This document shows, piece by piece, positions 1 to 7,600 of a DNA stretch of 35,797 nucleotides. The notes under the pieces are model-generated. The model was given only the letters and a program-made list of their open reading frames with translations, did no database searches and was not told the origin of the DNA. Origin of the DNA: Syntrophomonadaceae bacterium (GTDB taxonomy: Bacteria; Bacillota; Dethiobacteria; DTU022; UBA8154); assembly GCA_003563895.1 (NCBI GenBank), contig PWTK01000087.1:1-35797 (forward strand), given 5' to 3'. Each line of letters starts with the position of its first letter. Position 1 is the stretch's first letter. The translations under genes were made by a program, and so were the position numbers.

Positions 1-121
1 AAGAAGTCCCGCAAAAAAAGAGTTTTAAAAGGTCACACTTACAAAAAGGCCTTGATCTGCTAAAAAGCTGTATTTGGGAGGCCACCCAACAAGAATTCCC
101 TGAGTTAAGTTGATAGTCATG
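1..121 (+). repeat. Interspersed repeat, copy 1 (cut by window start)
   Basis: This matches 764-917 closely in the same orientation and 12276-12429 in the opposite orientation. The shared core runs from a poly-A stretch through GGTCACACTTACAAAAAGGC to the end motif GAGTTAAGTTGATA. The left part of this copy lies outside the window. It carries no ORF of its own. Confidence 0.85.
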
Positions 122-763
122 TTAATCATTTCACATGCCGCCCCAGCACGAGGGCAATAGGGGGACGCCTTGCTGCCTCTTTTTCCTCACTGAACGCAAG
201 TGCCTCCCCGCAAGACATTTCCTGAACGTTGCAGCAGCTCCCAGAAAGTGATAAACTGGATGGGCATCGCCGCACTTCATTTTTTGCCCGGCATCGCAAA
301 AACCGCTGGCGCCTTCAAAGAGGATTCTTTGAGGATTAAATGGAAATTGGGTGAAACTCCCCTGCAGCCTCCGCCGGCAGTGAACAAAGACAAAACCTGC
401 CCCCATCCCTGAACATGCTCAGGGATGGGGCAGGATACAGGGATATCACGGGCCAGGAGGCCGGCCCTTTGGAACACCATCACCGTCTTCGGAGGGAAGG
501 GACCTGCTGTCTGACGGCATTCGGCCCCTGCCCTTAAAGTTGGAGGTTCTGCATTTAATATCATCATCAGGGATCTCCACCGGTATCTGGAAAAAATAGT
601 GTTTATTAAGGAGGGGAAAAGGTCCGCAGGCCGGATGGTTTCACGGAGGGGAAAAACCAAGCAGCCCGGGGAAACTTCCCGCACTTCCCGCAAAGAAAAG
701 AGACATCCATGAAACTTCACTTCACCATCGGAAGGACGAAAATGTTCCTTTTCAAAAAGAAAA
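122..763. other. Gene-free stretch, probably decayed mobile DNA
   Basis: I see no convincing gene here. Open frames exist on both strands but lack ribosome binding sites and recognisable motifs. The stretch contains a strong hairpin at 396-434. A 24-nt segment at 721-744 resembles 983-1006 (about 19 of 24 bases), which suggests a degraded duplicated element between two copies of the interspersed repeat. Confidence 0.5.
396..434. other. Strong hairpin
   Basis: The arms CCTGCCCCCATCCCTGA and TCAGGGATGGGGCAGG are complementary except for one extra C, around a 6-nt loop (ACATGC). No T run follows on either strand, so it is not a typical intrinsic terminator. It could be a relic of a mobile element end or a transcribed structure. 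Confidence 0.6.
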
Positions 764-917
764 TCAGACTATCGGGTCTTCCCAGGATGACAATGAAAGG
801 AGCCCTGCAAAAAAAGAGGTTTTAAAAGGTCACACTTACAAAAAGGCCTTGATCTGCTAAAAAGCTGTATTTTGGGGGCCACTCAACAAGAATTCCCTGA
901 GTTAAGTTGATAATCAT
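764..917 (+). repeat. Interspersed repeat, copy 2 (154 bp)
   Basis: This is a complete copy running from TCAGACTATCGGGT to the ATCATG after GTTGATA. It has the same length, 154 bp, as the inverted copy at 12276-12429, and aligns with it along its whole length with only scattered differences. No coding potential and no clear terminal inverted repeats are visible, so the element type is unknown. Confidence 0.85.
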
Positions 918-940
918 GAAAGAAAATTCATGGCGGCGGA

Positions 941-1058
941 GTTGCATTTTCAAAGTAGACCCCTATGCCTCCGCACAACGGGGTCACCATCAGAAGGATG
1001 AAAATCGATTACTGTTTGGCGACGGACCTTTGAGCGACATGTTCTATTTTCAAAGTAG
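941..1058. mobile_element. Possible insertion-sequence end remnant
   Basis: The 13-mer ATTTTCAAAGTAG occurs twice exactly 100 bp apart (946-958 and 1046-1058), each time preceded by a GTT-rich context. Repeated short motifs like this are found at the ends of IS21-type elements, but no transposase is present, so the assignment is tentative. It lies directly beside repeat copy 2. Confidence 0.35.
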
Positions 1059-1181
1059 CTTTATTTCAAACATCACCCCCGCCGCTCTCCGGCACACAAG
1101 CTTTACCCGTGCCCGTCGACAGCGATCGCGACATGCAGGGAATTAACCCTTACCCTCACCGCCTGCACCGACCGAATCACC

Positions 1182-1571
1182 ATGGAACAAAAAACGGCGA
1201 TCATTCTTCTGGCACACGGCAGCCGCCGCAAAGAAGCAAACCAAGAGGTGGCCTTCCTGGCCGGGATAATGGAGAAAGATACTCTTGCAATGGAAACCGA
1301 GGTTGGGCATGCTTTTTTGCAGTTCGTCGCTCCTTCGCTGGAGGAATCTATAAGGAACTTTATCGAAAAAGGGTACAACCGCATCGCCATAGCCCCGCTT
1401 TTTCTGACCTCGGGGGTACACATTCAAGAAGATATCCCGGAAATACTTGAGAAAATAAAAACAACCCACCCAGACGTAAATCTCGTCCTCTGCCGCCCCC
1501 TGGGGTGCGACAGCCGCCTGCTTCCCATTATCAGGGAACGCGTGGAAGAAGGCTTGGGGGAAAGCGGTTAG
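1182..1571 (+). CDS. cbiX: Sirohydrochlorin cobaltochelatase, short CbiX type
   Basis: The 129-residue product matches the single-domain CbiX/SirB chelatase family, which inserts cobalt or iron into sirohydrochlorin for cobalamin or siroheme synthesis in the cytoplasm. The N-terminal LLAHGSR motif (His12) and a second conserved His in SGVHIQEDIP supply the metal-binding histidines. The length is typical of the small form, which works as a homodimer. The ATG at 1182 has no clear Shine-Dalgarno sequence, unlike most genes here, and no better upstream in-frame start is visible. The gene stands alone, between decayed mobile DNA and a gene-free stretch. A cobalamin role would fit the B12-dependent ribonucleotide reductase in this window. 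Cobalt versus iron specificity cannot be read from the sequence. Confidence 0.85.
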   Translation: MEQKTAIILLAHGSRRKEANQEVAFLAGIMEKDTLAMETEVGHAFLQFVAPSLEESIRNFIEKGYNRIAIAPLFLTSGVHIQEDIPEILEKIKTTHPDVNLVLCRPLGCDSRLLPIIRERVEEGLGESG

Positions 1572-2072
1572 TGCCGTGTCAAATAAATTTGTTCTTCTTT
1601 CGATTGAAATTAAAAGAAGATCTTTAACAGATGCTGAGCAAATATTTGATTAATTTACCAATAGCGAGATACAATTTGTTGACAGAGAACGAGGCAGGTA
1701 GCAAAAATATCGAAAAGTGGCGCGAAAAGTGAACCGCATTTATCACCGCACAATCCAAACGGTGGAACAAAAGGTCCGTGCAGGGAACGCGGGCGGGTTA
1801 CCCTTCCCGAGCTTTCACAACCACTGTGCCCAGCACCTCCCCAACCTGGACACAGCCAGTGCCATAAAAGTTGAAATTCAAAATAACCCCTTCTAAACTT
1901 AGTAAACATCAGTGTTCACGCGATCGTGTGAAAAACTTTTGCCAGATTTACAAAGAACTTGAAAACTAAGGGTCTAAAGACCTCTCCGTGAAGGGTTTGT
2001 TCTTCCCAAGGTGCATGAAAGGCAGTTATTGGAAATCTGCGGGAAAAAGCCTGCCCGCCCGGGAGGAGAAGC
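1572..2072. other. Gene-free stretch
   Basis: No convincing gene, RNA or repeat is visible between cbiX and the terminator of the UPF0182 gene. The open frames lack ribosome binding sites and protein-like composition. Confidence 0.5.
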
Positions 2073-2118
2073 AAAAAAAGGCCGCCGGATCGGCTCTTTT
2101 ACCATCGGCAGCCTTTTC
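2073..2118 (-). terminator. Intrinsic terminator of the UPF0182 gene
   Basis: Read on the minus strand, AAAAGGCTGCCG pairs with CGGCGGCCTTTT (one mismatch) and is followed by a run of seven T. It sits about 25 bp after the UPF0182 stop codon. Confidence 0.75.
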
Positions 2119-2141
2119 TTATGCAGTGCTGACGCACGACA

Positions 2142-4967
2142 TCAAGGTGTATCTTCTTCGTCCGGCAGATCGATCATTTCTTCCTCCCGCAATTCCTCCT
2201 CCAGCTCATCAGGCAGTTCCTCCTGCACGGGTGGAGCTGTTTCGCTGATCTCGGCCAGCTCCTGCAGCGTCTCTTCCAGTTCGGCCAAGGCTTCGCCATA
2301 GCCGGGCCAGTCGCCTTCCTGCAGGCGCTCCTGGGCCTGGCGATAGAGCTCGTTGGCTCTCCGGGCAAGTTCGGGGATGGTGGAAGGGATAAAGACCTCG
2401 GGCATCTCATCCGGGTCGAGCTCTTCCAGCTCCTCCCTGAGCTCTTCAGGGATCCGTTCCCTGGGGCCGAAAATGGACTCCAGCGCGGTGTCCAGGGCGG
2501 GTTCCATGACCACCGTATCGCCAAACCCCACAATCACGCGGGCCAACTCCGGCAGCTCGCTGTCCTCCGCCTGAAGGAATACCGGCTCCACGTAAAGCAC
2601 CGAGTCCTCAACGGGCAGCACCAGCAGATTGCCGCGGATCACCCTGGAACCCCTCTGGTCCCAAAGGGCGAGCTGCTGGGAGATGAGCGGATTTTGATCG
2701 ATTCGCGTTTCTATCTGCATGGGCCCGTAGATGTGACGGCCGCTGGGGAAATAATAGATGAGCAGCTCACCGTAATTCTCCCCGTCGCTGCGCCCGGCCA
2801 TCCAGGCGATCATGTTGTCGCGGCGGGCGGGGGTGAAGGGCTGAACGAGCATGAATTCCGGTTCTTCCTCCCCCGGCAGCTGCAATATATTGTAATAGGG
2901 TTCCATGGGCTGTGAGACACCCGCGTACTTTTCATTGGGGATCTCCCACAGGTCTTCCCGGTTGTAAAAAACGACCGGGTCCGTCATGTGGTAGGTGGCA
3001 TACACCCAGGCCTGCTTGCTCAAAAGGGTCTCCGGGTAACGGATATGCTCCACCAGTTTTTCCGGCATCTCTTCAAAGGGCTCAAAGAGATCGGGGAAAA
3101 TGCGGGAATAGGTCTTCACCAGGGGATCTTCGGGATCCACCACGTAATAGCTCACGTCCCCGTGGTAGGCATCCACCACCACCTTCACGGAATTGCGCAT
3201 GTAATTGACCCCACCAAAAGGCTCGCTGTAGGGGAACCGGTCAGTGACGGTATAGGCATCGATGATCCAGAACAGTCGCCCCCCGGCCACCACCAGGTAC
3301 GGGTCGTCATCGTACTGCAGGAAGGGAGCCGCCTTGGAAACCCGCTCCCTGACGGGCCTGTGGTACATGATGCGGCTGTCCGCGGTTATTTCATTGCTGA
3401 TGACAATGCGGTAATCGGAAAAATAGAGGGCGTAGAGCAGTCGGCGGGGCAGGCCCTGCAGGGGGACCCCGCCTTCCCCTTCGTAGTGAACATAGACGTT
3501 GGTTTCGCCTTCGGGGTAGCTGAATTCCGGCGTTTTGGTGTTGGCGATCACATAATCGCTGCTGATCTCGCCGTAATAGAGCTCGGGTCTTTCCACTTCC
3601 AGGCCTTCCGGCGCCCTGGGAGGGATGTCCTTGATGTTAAATACCGGCAGTCCCTGGGGACTGACCGTAGCCACCGGGCTCATGGCCAGCCCGTAGCCGT
3701 GGGTGTACTGCAGCCTCAGGTTAACCCAGGTCTGGGCGTCCTCCGAGAGCCTGGCCTGGTTCAACTCCCGGGCAGAGAGCATAACCTGCCCGTAACCGTC
3801 TTCCAGGTGGTAGCGGTCGGTATCCACGTCCTGGAATTCATAATAAGGGCGTATCCCCTGGAGCTGGTTGTATGTCTGCAGCAGTGGGCGGTAATCCCAC
3901 AGGCGCACATTATCCAGCGTTCCCTGCGCGAGTTCCAGGTCATCCCAGGAAAGATCGGGTTGGTAGGGATACTGCTCGCTGCGCGCCTCATCCAGGGCGA
4001 AGGCCTTCCTCGTAAATGCAATGTTGTGCTCCAGGTAGGGACGTTCGAAGGCAAATTCGTTCGGCTCCACCCTGAAGTGCTGGATGAAGGCGGGGTAAAT
4101 GCTGCCCAACACGATAGATGCGGCGATTAATCCTCCCACCCCCCAGAGAATATAATGTGAGCGGCGCTTGAAAATGTTGTATATAAAAAGCGCCGCAATG
4201 CCCAGCGCCAGTCCCAGCAGCGCCCAGAGAGCAGGCAGGTTGGCATTCATGTCCGTATAGCCGGGGCCAAACGTCATTCCCCGCAGCGAATACATCAGTT
4301 CGTACATTTGTAGGCGGTAATCCCAAGCTTTCAACAAAAAGGACAGGCAGAGCAGCAGCGAGAGGTGGCCCAAACCCTGTTGGGACAAAAGAACGAAACG
4401 CCGGCCCACCTGCACGGGCGGATTAATAAAAAAGTATGTCACGCCCACCACCAGGGCCGTAACCACCACCGTTAACTGTAAAAAGGAATAGACCGACCCC
4501 AGGAAAGGCAGCTGAAAAACATAAAACGACACATCCCGGCCAAAAATGGGGTCGGCGGCCTGAAAGTCCACCCCCTGGAAATACTGGCGCGCCTCCAGCC
4601 AGAGCCCTCCTGTATAAGAAGTAAAAAGCAGGGTCATGAATATTCCTGTCAGCAGCAAAAACAGGGTTACCCCCCGGGGTGTGACCAGAGAACTCCAAAC
4701 AGTGCCGGCAAACTTTTCTCTCATCTCCAAACGCTGAAGGGCCTGCAGCAGCGTCCCGCGCATATAGTACAGGTTGAAGAAGAAAAAAACAAAAAACAAT
4801 ACACCGGCCGCCAACCGAACCCCCCAACGGGTTCCCAACACGGTCAGAAATACGCTCCCAAACCCGAGTCCTTCAAACCAAAGCCAATCTGCATAGATGC
4901 CGACTCCCAACGCAACCAAAACAATAACAACCAAAAGCAGGACAATGACTGCAGTCCTTTTTTTCAT
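2142..4967 (-). CDS. UPF0182 family integral membrane protein
   Basis: The product is about 941 residues and belongs to the UPF0182 (COG1615) family of large membrane proteins of unknown function. About seven hydrophobic segments occupy the N-terminal third, starting with a run just after MKKRTAV. A long soluble region with family-typical text (EPNEFAFERPYLEHNIAFTR, later PYSEPFGGVNYMRNS) follows. The C-terminal 90 residues are strongly acidic and probably coiled. The frame stays open to 5102, but the ATG at 4967 begins a normal membrane-protein N-terminus, whereas the extra 45 residues look like leader DNA. No good ribosome binding site precedes this ATG, so the start is not certain. It lies downstream of comEA on the same strand with a 166-nt gap. 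The function is unknown. Confidence 0.85.
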   Translation of the reverse strand: MKKRTAVIVLLLVVIVLVALGVGIYADWLWFEGLGFGSVFLTVLGTRWGVRLAAGVLFFVFFFFNLYYMRGTLLQALQRLEMREKFAGTVWSSLVTPRGVTLFLLLTGIFMTLLFTSYTGGLWLEARQYFQGVDFQAADPIFGRDVSFYVFQLPFLGSVYSFLQLTVVVTALVVGVTYFFINPPVQVGRRFVLLSQQGLGHLSLLLCLSFLLKAWDYRLQMYELMYSLRGMTFGPGYTDMNANLPALWALLGLALGIAALFIYNIFKRRSHYILWGVGGLIAASIVLGSIYPAFIQHFRVEPNEFAFERPYLEHNIAFTRKAFALDEARSEQYPYQPDLSWDDLELAQGTLDNVRLWDYRPLLQTYNQLQGIRPYYEFQDVDTDRYHLEDGYGQVMLSARELNQARLSEDAQTWVNLRLQYTHGYGLAMSPVATVSPQGLPVFNIKDIPPRAPEGLEVERPELYYGEISSDYVIANTKTPEFSYPEGETNVYVHYEGEGGVPLQGLPRRLLYALYFSDYRIVISNEITADSRIMYHRPVRERVSKAAPFLQYDDDPYLVVAGGRLFWIIDAYTVTDRFPYSEPFGGVNYMRNSVKVVVDAYHGDVSYYVVDPEDPLVKTYSRIFPDLFEPFEEMPEKLVEHIRYPETLLSKQAWVYATYHMTDPVVFYNREDLWEIPNEKYAGVSQPMEPYYNILQLPGEEEPEFMLVQPFTPARRDNMIAWMAGRSDGENYGELLIYYFPSGRHIYGPMQIETRIDQNPLISQQLALWDQRGSRVIRGNLLVLPVEDSVLYVEPVFLQAEDSELPELARVIVGFGDTVVMEPALDTALESIFGPRERIPEELREELEELDPDEMPEVFIPSTIPELARRANELYRQAQERLQEGDWPGYGEALAELEETLQELAEISETAPPVQEELPDELEEELREEEMIDLPDEEDTP

Positions 4968-5089
4968 GAAAAATACCCGGCCAGTGAAAAACCGGGTTAC
5001 TCCCCCTTCCTGGCCGCCGGGGAAGCAATTACTTCCCGCTTCCTCATTGCGGGACAATATGCAGAGCCTTCCCGGCATAATTATAACTA

Positions 5090-5095
5090 TTTTGT
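5090..5095 (-). promoter_or_regulatory. Possible -10 box for the UPF0182 gene
   Basis: TATAAT is present on the minus strand about 120 nt before the chosen start, but there is no convincing -35 box at 16-18 bp. This is a weak call. Confidence 0.3.
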
Positions 5096-5133
5096 ATTGC
5101 AAGTTACGGCGAGCTCGATACCTTCCAGAACGC

Positions 5134-5862
5134 TCAGTAAACGGTAATGAGATCTTTAATGTTTTCCAGCGTCTTATCGCCGATGCCGCTCACTTTCACC
5201 AGATCTTCCACCTGACGGAAAGGGCCGTTTTGTTCCCGGTAGTGAACGATGCCCTGGGCTTTGACGGAGCCGATGCCGGGCAGGCTTTCCAGTTGTGAGC
5301 GTTCAGCGGTGTTAATATTGATTTTCGCGTTTTGTAAGCTCGTATTGACCTCCACCCCACTGCCCGCACTCGAGCCCGACGGATCACCTTCTTCCACTTT
5401 AAAGGGGATCCGCGCCTGCTGGCCGTCATAGAGAGGCTGCGCCAGGTTCACGAGCTCCAAGTCGGCTTCCGGCAGTGCACCGCCGGCCTCTTCCAGGGCC
5501 TGGATAACCCTGGCGCCCTCCGGGAGGGTATACACGCCGGGTCTTTTCACCGCTCCGGAAACGTGGATCACCACTTCCCCCGCTTCTTCATTTTTTAACA
5601 AAAGGTCGTCGTCGTCCTCTTCCGTTGGGAATGAACCATGGGCTTCAATGCCGTCTTCCCCGTTTTTTATCACGTCTACCGATCCTGGCTCCTCCAGGGT
5701 AAAGCGGAGAACAACGCCGAGGATCAATAAAAAGCAAAGGATCAATGCCAGTTTTTGTTCTCGAGGTGTCAACGCAAACAACGCTTTCCACCCTTCACAT
5801 TTTTTAGCGACTGAAAGTTCAGATTCGACATAAGTTGCCTTTTCCCTGCCAAGTTGTTTCAC
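5134..5862 (-). CDS. comEA: ComEA-family DNA-binding competence protein
   Basis: The 242-residue product has the ComEA architecture. A short cytoplasmic N-terminus is followed by one membrane anchor (about residues 37-55, LALILCFLLILGVVLRF). Then come an acidic linker and an SLBB domain (about 95-155, VVIHVSGAVKRPGVYTLPEG). A C-terminal helix-hairpin-helix pair (about 180-242, ININTAERSQLESLPGIG and VSGIGDKTLENI) binds double-stranded DNA. In transformable bacteria it binds DNA outside the membrane and passes it to ComEC. No comEC lies nearby. The GTG at 5862 has only a weak ribosome site (AAAAAAGG). A TTG at 5781 with AAGGGTGG in front is a credible alternative that keeps the anchor. Confidence 0.9.
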   Translation of the reverse strand: MKQLGREKATYVESELSVAKKCEGWKALFALTPREQKLALILCFLLILGVVLRFTLEEPGSVDVIKNGEDGIEAHGSFPTEEDDDDLLLKNEEAGEVVIHVSGAVKRPGVYTLPEGARVIQALEEAGGALPEADLELVNLAQPLYDGQQARIPFKVEEGDPSGSSAGSGVEVNTSLQNAKININTAERSQLESLPGIGSVKAQGIVHYREQNGPFRQVEDLVKVSGIGDKTLENIKDLITVY

Positions 5863-6091
5863 CTTTTTTCTGCCGCAAAAACTGTTATAATATAAATAAG
5901 AAGGGGCTTTTTGTATCCCCTGAACGGCCGCAGTCTGCCGGCCTGCAGGCCCAGAGGTCTCCTTCTCTGCAATTCAGTGAAAACTTTTCAGGCGATGGTG
6001 TAAGCAGTTCTGTTTCCTGCGTTCAAAAGAAGTCCTCTTGCAATTCAAATATCCGGCACTGGGTTGACCAGGTTGAGTGGAGGTATTGGAA
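5863..6091. promoter_or_regulatory. Divergent promoter region, comEA and transglutaminase gene
   Basis: This is the 229-bp gap between two divergent genes. It has an AT-rich centre at 5884-5897 with TATAAT on the plus strand (5886-5891) and TATTAT on the minus strand, but no good -35 boxes. Both promoters probably lie here. Confidence 0.35.
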
Positions 6092-6721
6092 ATGGTGGAT
6101 TCTTTTGGTTTTCGGCGCTGGGCCCTCGCTTTTGCCCTGCTGTGGGTTTTCCTCGTTTTGTATCCCCGCCCCACGGCCTTGGGCGAGAGCGTTTTCCGCC
6201 TCTTCCAGTTTCCGGGGAACCCTCCTGCGGTGGAAAGCAGCGCTTTTCCCCTGCCCGAAGCCCTGGATCCCCCATCGGTGGAGCAGCACATCCTGCTGAG
6301 TGTTCCCTACCAGTACGACTGGCAGGTTTACAACCTGCCGTGGTACTTCCCGTCAGCAGAAGAAGCCCTTCAACAACGGGGCGGGGATTGTAAAACGCGT
6401 TTGGTCATCCTGGCCGCCGTCTTTGAACAACTCGCCATACCCTACGAAGTCTATATATCGCCCACCCATATCTGGATAAATTATGAAGGGAAAGAAGACA
6501 CCCGCATCGAAAATATTGAAGCAGCCATGTTTATAAGCGATGGCGATGAAATCCACATGAAGATGCCCACGGTAGATTGGAGAGACGGTTTTAACGCTTT
6601 CTGGGAAGCTTTCTGGGTATACATGCCCCTGGATCGCAAGGTATATTTGCTTTCGGGGTTGGGGTTTTCCTTTCTGTTATCCCTAACGCCCGGAAGAACC
6701 CGCCGCTTCCCCAGCCACTAA
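6092..6721 (+). CDS. Membrane-anchored transglutaminase-like (papain-fold) protein
   Basis: The product is 209 residues. One N-terminal hydrophobic segment (about residues 9-26) could be a signal or anchor. The centre carries the transglutaminase-like core: Cys100 in RGGDCKTR, His126 in SPTHIWINY and a following Asn130 where Asp is usual. A hydrophobic stretch near the C-terminus (about 190-203) could be a second membrane segment. Such domains act as proteases or amidases, or are inactive; the substrate is unknown. The start is the ATG at 6092, because GGAGGT lies 7 nt upstream; the GTG at 6077 has no such site. The next gene starts 18 nt downstream on the same strand, so the two are probably cotranscribed. 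Confidence 0.75.
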   Translation: MVDSFGFRRWALAFALLWVFLVLYPRPTALGESVFRLFQFPGNPPAVESSAFPLPEALDPPSVEQHILLSVPYQYDWQVYNLPWYFPSAEEALQQRGGDCKTRLVILAAVFEQLAIPYEVYISPTHIWINYEGKEDTRIENIEAAMFISDGDEIHMKMPTVDWRDGFNAFWEAFWVYMPLDRKVYLLSGLGFSFLLSLTPGRTRRFPSH

Positions 6722-6739
6722 ACAAAGGAGGATTCGCTT

Positions 6740-7600
6740 GTGAAAACGGGAGTTTTTTTCCATCCTCTCTTTACACGAGAGGGGTGGCCCATCCTGGGGG
6801 AGAAATTCCGCCACTTTCCGGGCGCGATGGAGCATCTTCTGGCCGAACCCCACGTGGAACTTCTAGAACCTCCGAAGGTTTCGGAAGAACTGCTCTTGAA
6901 AGTGCACACGGAAGCATTTCTCCGGGATGTCCGCGGCCGTTGGTATTATGAGGGGGCAAGGCTTTCGGTGGGGGGCTGCGTGGAAGCGTGTGAAAGGGTT
7001 ATGGAAGGCGAGCTGCAAAATGCCTTCGTATTCGATGTCGCTGCCGGGCACCATGCCGGTCCTTCATATGCCTGGGGCGGTACGTATCTTTCCTGCACGG
7101 GTCCCGCCGTTGCCAATCTGCGGGAAAAATACCGGAAACCGAAAACGGCAATCATCGATACTGATTCGCACCACGGTGACGGCACCAGGGCAATTTTTTT
7201 TGGGGATCCGCACACGCTCCACCTCTGTTTTTGCCATCACAATGTGGAGGAAAATGAAGGGAACAAGCTTTGTATCGACGTGGGGTGGAGGTGCACCGAT
7301 GAGGAATACCTGGAAATCATGTGTTCCCGCCTTTACCCCAAAATAGAAGAGTTTCAGCCTGACCTCATCATACATCTTTTGGGCCACGATACCTGCCAGG
7401 GGGATTACGGCGACCGAGGCCTTACCCCGGATTTTTTCCCCAGGGCGGTGGAGGAATTAAAGGCGCTGGCCGAGAAATGGTGTAACGGCAGGCTCGTTGT
7501 GGTCAGCATGGGCGGCGCCCGGCCGGACCTGACCAAAATGATTATCCCTTCCTGCATCGAAGTGCTGGCTCAAAGGAAAGAAAAAGAAAGCTTGGGGTAG
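6740..7600 (+). CDS. Histone deacetylase-fold (AcuC-like) protein
   Basis: The 286-residue product has the arginase/deacetylase fold of bacterial AcuC and acetylpolyamine deacetylase relatives. Expected metal and catalytic residues are present: the His104-His105 pair in AAGHHAG, Asp142 and His144 in IDTDSHHGDGT, and Asp217 in LGHDTCQGD. The usual C-terminal Gly-Gly-Gly-Tyr loop, which supplies the catalytic Tyr, is replaced by SMGGARPD, so deacetylase activity may be altered or the substrate unusual. The GTG start at 6740 is well supported by AAAGGAGG. It follows the transglutaminase-like gene by 18 nt. Its 3' end overlaps the convergent radical SAM gene by 31 bp. The substrate is unknown. 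Confidence 0.85.
   Translation: MKTGVFFHPLFTREGWPILGEKFRHFPGAMEHLLAEPHVELLEPPKVSEELLLKVHTEAFLRDVRGRWYYEGARLSVGGCVEACERVMEGELQNAFVFDVAAGHHAGPSYAWGGTYLSCTGPAVANLREKYRKPKTAIIDTDSHHGDGTRAIFFGDPHTLHLCFCHHNVEENEGNKLCIDVGWRCTDEEYLEIMCSRLYPKIEEFQPDLIIHLLGHDTCQGDYGDRGLTPDFFPRAVEELKALAEKWCNGRLVVVSMGGARPDLTKMIIPSCIEVLAQRKEKESLG

Noticed and set aside
277..720. 147-codon minus-strand open frame in the gene-free 5' region
   Set aside because: No ribosome site, no recognisable motif, and it spans the hairpin and decayed repeat DNA.
2988..4130. Long plus-strand open frame of 380 codons inside the UPF0182 gene
   Set aside because: It is antisense to a gene with clear family motifs and membrane segments, has no ribosome site, and has shadow-frame composition.
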